Assembly: GCF_900113305.1 (NCBI RefSeq)
Contig: NZ_FOOW01000024.1
Span: 1 to 34,357, forward strand
Length of the DNA stretch: 34,357 bases
Source: Prevotella sp. KH2C16
GTDB taxonomy: Bacteria; Bacteroidota; Bacteroidia; Bacteroidales; Bacteroidaceae
Reading direction: 5' to 3'
The position numbers and the translations under genes are program-made. The notes below the pieces were generated by a model. It was not told the DNA's origin. It ran no database searches and saw only the letters and a program-made list of their open reading frames with translations. Each line of letters begins with the position of its first letter. The stretch's first letter is position 1. This document shows positions 29,594-34,357 of this stretch, in pieces.

Positions 29594-29646
29594 AATTAAG
29601 GAGTTAAGGAGTTAAGGAGTTAAGGAGTTAAGGAGTTAAGGAGTAA
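29594..29646. repeat. octamer tandem array before the smalltalk gene
   Basis: Five exact copies of GAGTTAAG (29601-29640), flanked by imperfect copies, end 11 nt upstream of the smalltalk ATG. A looser version (GAGTAAAG, 30551-30575) lies on the far side of the HU gene. Both are followed at once by ACCTCTCCCC or ACACCTCTCCCC. Confidence 0.85.
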
Positions 29647-29888
29647 AACCTCTCCCCGGTCATTACCTCCCTCGCCTGTCCCTCGCCTATCCCTCGCCTG
29701 TCCGTCGCACCGGCTGCGCCGACAGCGACTACTCGGTCGATGACCGATGGTTCTCCCAAGGCGAGGGGGGCTCTCCCCTTGGGGAGAGTTAGAGAGAGGT
29801 TAGAATAAAAGCCAGTAGCTTCCTTTCCCCCCTCCCCTTGGGGGAGGGTTGGGGAGAGGTTAGGGGGCTGGCCGGTGAGAGGTTCGGG
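29647..29888. repeat. repeat cluster between smalltalk and HU genes
   Basis: Holds a triple 11-bp tandem CTCGCCTGTCC/CTCGCCTATCC/CTCGCCTGTCC (29671-29703), a hairpin CTCTCCCCTTGGGGAGAG (about 29771-29789), and a copy of the GC-rich palindrome whose bases 29831-29860 equal 6141-6170. No gene. Confidence 0.75.
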
Positions 29889-30386
29889 TTATGCTCCGGG
29901 CTGCTTGTTGTCTCCCTCTGCCGGAGCGGCGGGCTTGGAGGTGTCCACCGTGTTCTTCGGAGCCTCACGGCAGGTGATGCCGTCAAGCATGTTGCGCACC
30001 ACGATGTGCCTTGTGTGCCCCTTCTCGTTCACGCCGTTGGGCAGCGAGTGGCTGGCGGGCAGGAAGTTCACGCGGTAGCCGGCCACATTCTTGGCGGCGT
30101 TGAAGTCGGCTGCGGTGGCAGCGGGCTTGGTGGTGATGCCCACCTTGAACTGTCCGAAGCCGTCGAGCTTCACGATGTTGGAACTCTGGAGTTCGTCCTT
30201 CATCACCTCCACCATTTCGGTGAGCACGGCGAGCACATCGCTCTTCTTCATCGAGCAGTTGCGCTGGATGCGCTCTGCCACGGTGTCGAGGCCTACGATG
30301 TTCTGGTGAACTGCCTTCGCATACCACTTGCCCGGATAGAGCGAGTTGCTGCGGTTGTCCTGATAAAGTCTGTACAAGATTGCCAT
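29889..30386 (-). CDS. HU-like DNA-binding protein (long, histone-like form)
   Basis: DNA-bending nucleoid protein, 165 residues rather than the usual 90. It has the HU-related core common in Bacteroidales (TIGR01201-type): 'YAKAVHQNIVGLDTVAERI', 'SMKKSDVLAVLTEMVEVMK', 'ELQSSNIVKLDGFGQFKVG' and 'AAKNVAGYRVNFLPAS'. The last 30 residues are low-complexity and rich in P, A and K. The frame is open to 30455, but that lies within the promoter; ATG 30386 ('MAILYRLYQDN') is used. A perfect promoter is 65 nt upstream. Phage- or mobile-element-type contexts are common for this family. Confidence 0.88.
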   Translation of the reverse strand: MAILYRLYQDNRSNSLYPGKWYAKAVHQNIVGLDTVAERIQRNCSMKKSDVLAVLTEMVEVMKDELQSSNIVKLDGFGQFKVGITTKPAATAADFNAAKNVAGYRVNFLPASHSLPNGVNEKGHTRHIVVRNMLDGITCREAPKNTVDTSKPAAPAEGDNKQPGA

Positions 30387-30452
30387 AGTTGTTTGTGTGT
30401 TTTTAAGGTTACGGAGAATGCGCTCCGCTCGCATGGCTGCTTTTATCGATTG

Positions 30453-30484
30453 CAAAGGTAGTACATCGGGCTCCGGATTCCAAA
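30453..30484 (-). promoter_or_regulatory. canonical promoter of the HU-like gene
   Basis: TTTG (30484-30481) and TACCTTTG (30460-30453) on the minus strand, 20 bp apart. The leader to ATG 30386 is about 60 nt. Confidence 0.85.
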
Positions 30485-30540
30485 AGTAAACAACCCGTTT
30501 TGCCGCCTTTAGGGGCGGCTATAATTGTTAAGAAAGATTA

Positions 30541-30690
30541 ATGAGGTAAGGGAGTAAAGGAGTAAAGGAGTAAGGGGAGTAACACCTCTCCCCATCCCTC
30601 CCCCAAGGGGAGGGAGAGTTCTCGTCCCTTCGGGGAGGGTCAGGGAGAGGTGTTCCCCCTCTGCAGGAGGGGGTTAGGGGGAGGCCGTAG
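30541..30690. repeat. octamer-like array fused to a long GC-rich cruciform
   Basis: GAGTAAAG-type octamers (30551-30580) are followed by ACACCTCTCCC (30582-30592), which pairs with GGGAGAGGTGT (30643-30653), with inner hairpins, and then another arm 'CCCCCTCTGCAGGAGGGGG' (30655-30673). Confidence 0.75.
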
Positions 30691-30710
30691 GGGTAGGTAG
30701 AGGCCCTAAA

Positions 30711-30798
30711 GTAAAAGGCCACCTTTTACTTTCCTTTTAGCCACCTTTTACTTTCCTTTTAGCGGCTAAAAGGCGAGCTTTTAACGGCCTTTTACTTT
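30711..30798. repeat. family A phased repeat array, 4 x 22 bp (copy 3)
   Basis: Units at 30711, 30733, 30755 and 30777. Halves read GTAAAAGGCCA, CCTTTTACTTT, CCTTTTAGCCA, CCTTTTAGCGG, CTAAAAGGCGA. Same 88-bp length as copies 1 and 2. It lies between the divergent HU and OMP genes. Confidence 0.92.
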
Positions 30799-31008
30799 CC
30801 CGGTCGGCGACCTCGCTCCTTGGGTGAGGGAATATCCCCTTGGCGGGGGCTGTCCTCTCCTTCAGCGGGCGGGCAGGGAGGCTTCCCTGCGCTCTTGCCT
30901 CCCCATGCCCTGTCCACACAGTCCCCGGCGGGAAGACAAGGCATCGTCCCCCGTGTTAAAATATGATAATTATTTGTGCGGAGAATGACAACGAATATGG
31001 GAAACACT
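30799..31008. other. intergenic region upstream of the OMP gene
   Basis: Degraded GC-rich palindromes ('CCCCTTGGCGGGGG' at about 30836; 'GGGAGGCTTCCC' at about 30876) and AT-rich DNA from 30955. No gene is seen. Confidence 0.5.
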
Positions 31009-31016
31009 TATTTTTG
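31009..31016 (+). promoter_or_regulatory. -7 element upstream of the OMP gene
   Basis: TATTTTTG, followed by a run of A. The nearest TTTG upstream (30973-30976) is 32 bp away, too far for a -33 element. Start of transcription would be about 70 nt before ATG 31093. Confidence 0.45.
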
Positions 31017-31092
31017 TAAAAAAAAAAGAACAAGGGGCGCGATGCCGTGGATGTTTGGGCTATCGATGGATGGGCACCTCTCTGACAGGCAA

Positions 31093-33410
31093 ATGAACAT
31101 GAAAGGCATGAAACCAAGGTTTTTATTCGTGATGGGGATGCTTCTCTCCCTGTCCGTCCCGCTTCTCGGGCAGGAGGTGAGCGGCGTCGTGTGCGACGCT
31201 GAGGGACAGGCGCCGTTGCCTTACGCCAACATAGCCTACTATTCATTACCCGATACCGCCTTTGTCAAGGGCGGGAAGACATCGGAGGACGGCAGCTTTT
31301 CCCTGGGAGGAGTCTCCGCGCCCGGCATCCTGAAGATAAGCTATCTCGGCTACAAGGGGGTCTCCGTGCCCGTAGATTCGGCGGGCAGCCTGGGCAGGAT
31401 AGCCCTCCGGGCAGAGGTGCAGGAACTGAAGGGGGTTACGGTAACGGCCGACATGATAAACTACAACGCCCGTGGCTTCACGGCCAACATCGTGAATACG
31501 CCCTTGTCGAAGGCGGGGATGCTGAACGATGTCCTGCGCCAGCTGCCCTTCCTCTCCGAAGACGGAGGCCGGATTAGTATATTCGGCAAGGGGGAGCCCC
31601 TCTACTATGTGGACAACAGGCGGGTGAGGAACGCGGAGGAGCTCAAGCAGCTCACCTCCTCCGGCATCAGCAAGATAGAGGTGGTGATGAATCCCGGAGC
31701 CGAGTATCCGGCCAATACGGAGGCCGTGATCCGCGTTTCCACCATCCGGAAGCCGGGAGAGGGCTGGAGCGGCACGATGATCGGGCAGCTCGGCTTCAAG
31801 CGCCGCGTGAGCTACAGAGACTATGCGCACCTGAACTATAGGAAGAACAACCTCGACATCTTCGGCGACCTGTCTTATGACAGGCCTCAGGAAAAAGGTT
31901 ACTATAACAGCATCCTGAGCTATGGCAATCGCACGGTGGAGCGCTACTCCGCGGGGAGCAGCGCTACGACCAGTGGCTGGGCGGCCTCGGGTTCAACTAC
32001 ATCTTGCCCCGCAACCGGCGGATAGGGGCGGAGTACACCTACATGCTCCACCCCGTGCAGACGATGAGCCGCTTCTCGACGGACATGGTTGCTACGGCAG
32101 GCCAGGTGCAGACGATGCGCCAGAGCTGGAGCGATGTGAACCGCATGCGGCAGAACTATCACCAGCTCGACGCCTATTACCGGCATGAGATGCCCGGGCG
32201 CAAGTTTCTGCAGGCCGACTTCAGCTTCACCCATTTCAACGGGCTGTACGGCACCGGCCATGACTTCGATGTCTCGCAGGGCGCGCCCTCCCGGTTGACC
32301 GAGGACAACCACTTCAACTCGTGGCTCTACGCGGGCAAGGTGGTGTATGGATTTCCGCTGTGGAAGTCCGACACCCAGGTAGGCGCCGAGGTCTCCCATA
32401 CCAAGATAGGGCGTGAGAACACCGTGGGCGGGAATATGCAGACGGAGATGAGCTCGAGTGCCTATTCTACGGGGCAGAACAGTTACGCGGCCTTCATGGA
32501 CTGCTTCTTCAAGCTGAAGGACTTCTCCTTCAACGCGGGCCTGCGCCTGGAGCATGTCAACCTGAACTATTACGGGAAGAACGGATACGACGACGGGGCG
32601 AGCTCGGACTACACCCGGCTCTATCCTACCCTCACCATGGGCTATCACAAGGGTCGGTTCAATACATCGCTGTCTTATGCCTACAGCGTTACGCAGCCGT
32701 CTTACAACCAGCTGAGCAACAGCACCGCCTTCGTGTCCAGCTATGTCTACAGCGTAGGCAACCCCACGCTGAAGGGCTCCTTCATCCATAAGCTCACTTA
32801 TCTGGCGTCGTGGAACAGGCTGCGCCTCATCGCCACTTACCGCAACATCCGCAACCGGATCATCTCGGTGTATGAGCCCTCGCAGACGGCCGACTCCGTG
32901 CTGCTGCTCCGCATGGTCAACCTGCGCAGATACCAGAGCCTGGCCGTGGGCGTCTCCTATGACTGCAACATCGGCCGCTGGAAGCCGTCGTGGGAGCTGA
33001 ACTACAGCCAGCAGTTCCTGTCCTATGACGGCATAGACTATCACAAGCCCCTGTTCTCGCTGAAGTGGAAGAACATGCTCACCCTGCCGAAGGACTTCAC
33101 GCTCTTCCTGAACCTCTCCTACAGCACGCTGTCGGGCGACAATCTCTATGTGCGCCACCAGCAGTTCCTGGCAGACTTCAACCTGTCGAAGTCGTTCTGC
33201 AAGGGGCATTGGCAGGTAACCCTCTCCGGCACCGACCTGTTCAACACAAGCTCTGACAAGACCCGGATGAGGCTCCGCCAGGTGTCGGAACTCGGCTACG
33301 GCAACAATGGCATCCGGGGACAGCTGTTCAGGGTGGCCTATAACTTCAACACCGTGCGCAGCAACTACAAGGGGTCGGGTGCCGGCAGCGAAGAGAGGTC
33401 AAGGCTGTAG
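31093..33410 (+). pseudogene. outer-membrane beta-barrel protein (TonB-receptor-like), frameshifted
   Basis: Signal peptide ('FLFVMGMLLSLSVPLLGQE'), a CarboxypepD_reg-like domain ('YANIAYYSLPDTAFVKGGK', 'LKISYLGYKGVSV'), a plug-like region ('LNDVLRQLPFLSEDGGRISI', 'YVDNRRVRNAEELKQL', 'SKIEVVMNPGAEYPAN') and a long beta-barrel ending at 33410. This is the OMP_b-brl_3 outer-membrane family layout, close to TonB receptors; about 770 codons if whole. At 31953-31956 the reading frame shifts back by one: the first frame hits a stop at 32023-32025, whereas '...ERYSAG' joins 'EQRYDQWLGG' only if one G is added to the GGGG run. So one base is missing, by mutation or sequencing error. The next gene starts 3 nt after the stop. 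Confidence 0.82.
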
Positions 33411-33413
33411 GCA

Positions 33414-34024
33414 ATGGGAAGACTGAGATTCACTCGTCAGCTCGATGCTATGGATTGTGGTCCGGCTTGTCTGAAAATGATAGTCGGTTATTATGGTTGT
33501 GAGTATTCCTTGGAGTATTTGAGAAAGATAACTGCTGTGGGCAGAAATGGTGTGTCTATGCTTGGCCTCAAAAAAGCTGCAGAGCTTATTGGTATGAAAG
33601 TACAAGTGATGAGGATAACGCCCCAGCTTTTCTCAAAGGGTGAATTCTTCCCATGCATAGTTTATTGGGATCAAAAGCACTTTATTGTCGTATATAAATG
33701 TGATAATAAAAGAATCTATGTTGCAGACCCAGGCTTAGGGCGATTGTCATATACATGGTCAGAGTTTAATGAACATTGGTTAAATGGAATCGATCGAGGT
33801 GGAAATCCTTCAGGTATAGTGATGTCCTTAAGACCGACAGAACATTTTGGAAAAAGCAATATAGAAGTTACGCCAAATAGAAATAATCTTCGTTTTCTCT
33901 GGACCTATCTCAAACAGCAAAGAGTGGCTTTCGTTAAATTACTATTTGCTCTTTTTATTGCGAGTGCTATCCAATTATTATTTCCTTTTTTGACCCAAGC
34001 TATAGTTGATAAGGGTATCAATGG
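33414..34024 (+). pseudogene. C39-peptidase ABC exporter, truncated by an insertion sequence
   Basis: N-terminal part of a peptidase-containing ABC transporter, the type that trims a double-glycine leader and exports bacteriocins and similar peptides. The C39 domain is complete: catalytic Cys 15 in DCGPACL, His 89 in 'WDQKHFIVVY', Asp 105 in VADPGLG. The first transmembrane region begins near residue 163 ('VAFVKLLFALFIASAIQLL'). At 'TQAIVDKGIN' similarity stops and the frame runs into unrelated DNA, ending at 34073. The rest of the membrane and ATPase domains are lost from this locus or lie beyond the insertion. It starts 3 nt after the OMP gene. Its base composition is visibly AT-rich against the GC-rich neighbours, suggesting transfer. 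Confidence 0.85.
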
Positions 34025-34357
34025 GAAAAATCGGCACAGTTGCAAATATCCGTGGCATAATTTTGTAGTATAGGCCGATATTTTCTTGTTTGATGCTTAA
34101 AAGTTCATGAGATGCATTAACTTTGCACCCATGAGTAAGCAAACAGCATTTGATTACAAGATTCTGGCCAGTTACCTTCTTCCCAAAGGTATACTTGAGT
34201 TCTTTGACGTGACAGACGTTCGTGAAGACCACACAGGCATTATTGAAGAGACTAGTGATGAGCGTGTCCTTCTCCATATCTATCTTGACGAGAATGACGC
34301 TCGTGAAGAAGAGTGGCATGACCTTAAGCCTAATGGTTTCACAGAAAGCCGTCAGGT
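34025..34357 (+). mobile_element. left end of an ISAon1/ISL3-like insertion sequence with partial transposase
   Basis: The inserted DNA begins about 34025 (the last codons matching the exporter are GIN). An open frame from ATG 34131 runs to the window end: 'MSKQTAFDYKILASYLLPKG', then 'ILEFFDVTDVREDHTG' and 'YLDENDAREEEWHDLKPNG', resembling the N-terminal region protein of ISAon1-family transposases ('LLPxGxLxxFDVTDV'). TAACTTTG (34118-34125) just before ATG 34131 is a -7 element, so the message would be nearly leaderless; an in-frame ATG at 34107 is less likely. GAAAAATCGGC (34023-34033) and GCCGATATTTTC (34074-34085) are imperfectly inverted. The terminal repeat cannot be set without the other end. 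Confidence 0.75.

Noticed and set aside
33978..34319. Minus-strand 113-codon frame across the exporter/IS junction
   Set aside because: It crosses two unrelated DNA segments and is antisense to the transposase frame.

Overview
The window looks like a chromosomal segment of a GC-rich member of the Bacteroidales, most likely Prevotellaceae. The evidence is: promoters of the Bacteroidetes type (TAnnTTTG at -7, TTG or TTTG at -33, about 20 bp apart) in front of many genes; Bacteroidales-specific families (DUF4837 lipoprotein, 'smalltalk' peptide, long HU-like protein, SPFH/ribbon-helix-helix pair); a BspA-like leucine-rich-repeat surface protein with a Prevotella-style C-terminal sorting segment; and frequent intergenic repeats. 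The genus is inferred, not proven.

Layout. 1-600: tail of an IS982-type transposase, then a self-contained tRNA-His unit on the minus strand. 686-5971 (minus): an envelope block, with pdxA-like gene and YbhN-type membrane protein, then sigma-54 activator, LptE, TPR-like protein and SecG. 6179-8133 (minus): RlmN translationally coupled to a DUF4837 lipoprotein. 8525-12784 (minus): one apparent transcription unit made of a strong promoter, a leader of about 365 nt, a BspA-like LRR surface protein, two small related peptides and a terminator. 13279-15012 (plus): SPFH protein, ribbon-helix-helix protein and membrane protein. 15024-20505 (minus): EamA transporter, a lipoprotein, RsgA, Frr, free-Met-R-sulfoxide reductase, an anchored unknown and KsgA. 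20546-20881 (minus): a miniature unit with its own promoter, two tiny ORFs and a terminator. 21000-23544 (plus): a second YbhN-type protein and PepD. 23605-26000: a decaying accessory patch with a small unknown gene, a DUF5675 gene carrying a repeat-derived insert, a truncated LRR-protein remnant and a third small peptide. 26000-29266: LysR regulator, AspT/YidE-type transporter and an anchored unknown. 29428-30484 (minus): HU-like protein and smalltalk peptide, embedded in repeats. 31093-34357 (plus): an outer-membrane beta-barrel protein with a one-base frameshift, followed 3 nt later by an AT-rich C39-peptidase ABC exporter that is cut by an insertion sequence.

The most unusual features are structural. 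Two unrelated repeat families share one architecture. Family A occurs three times as exactly four 22-bp units (88 bp). Family B occurs twice as three 22-bp units (66 bp). Each 22-mer splits into 11-bp half-units, about one helical turn. A third, GC-rich palindromic family is scattered between genes and has entered at least one reading frame. The second theme is a repeated module: an LRR surface protein followed by small peptides with a shared start (MKK-x-Y-x2-P-x2-E) and a shared end (AKP, then Asp-Asp, then W-[ED]-D). It is intact at 8619-12384 and reduced to a remnant plus peptide at 25081-25621. A broken OMP/C39-exporter pair lies in the same window. Whether that exporter ever served these peptides is speculation.

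All calls come from reading the sequence and remembered family features. No database search was run.
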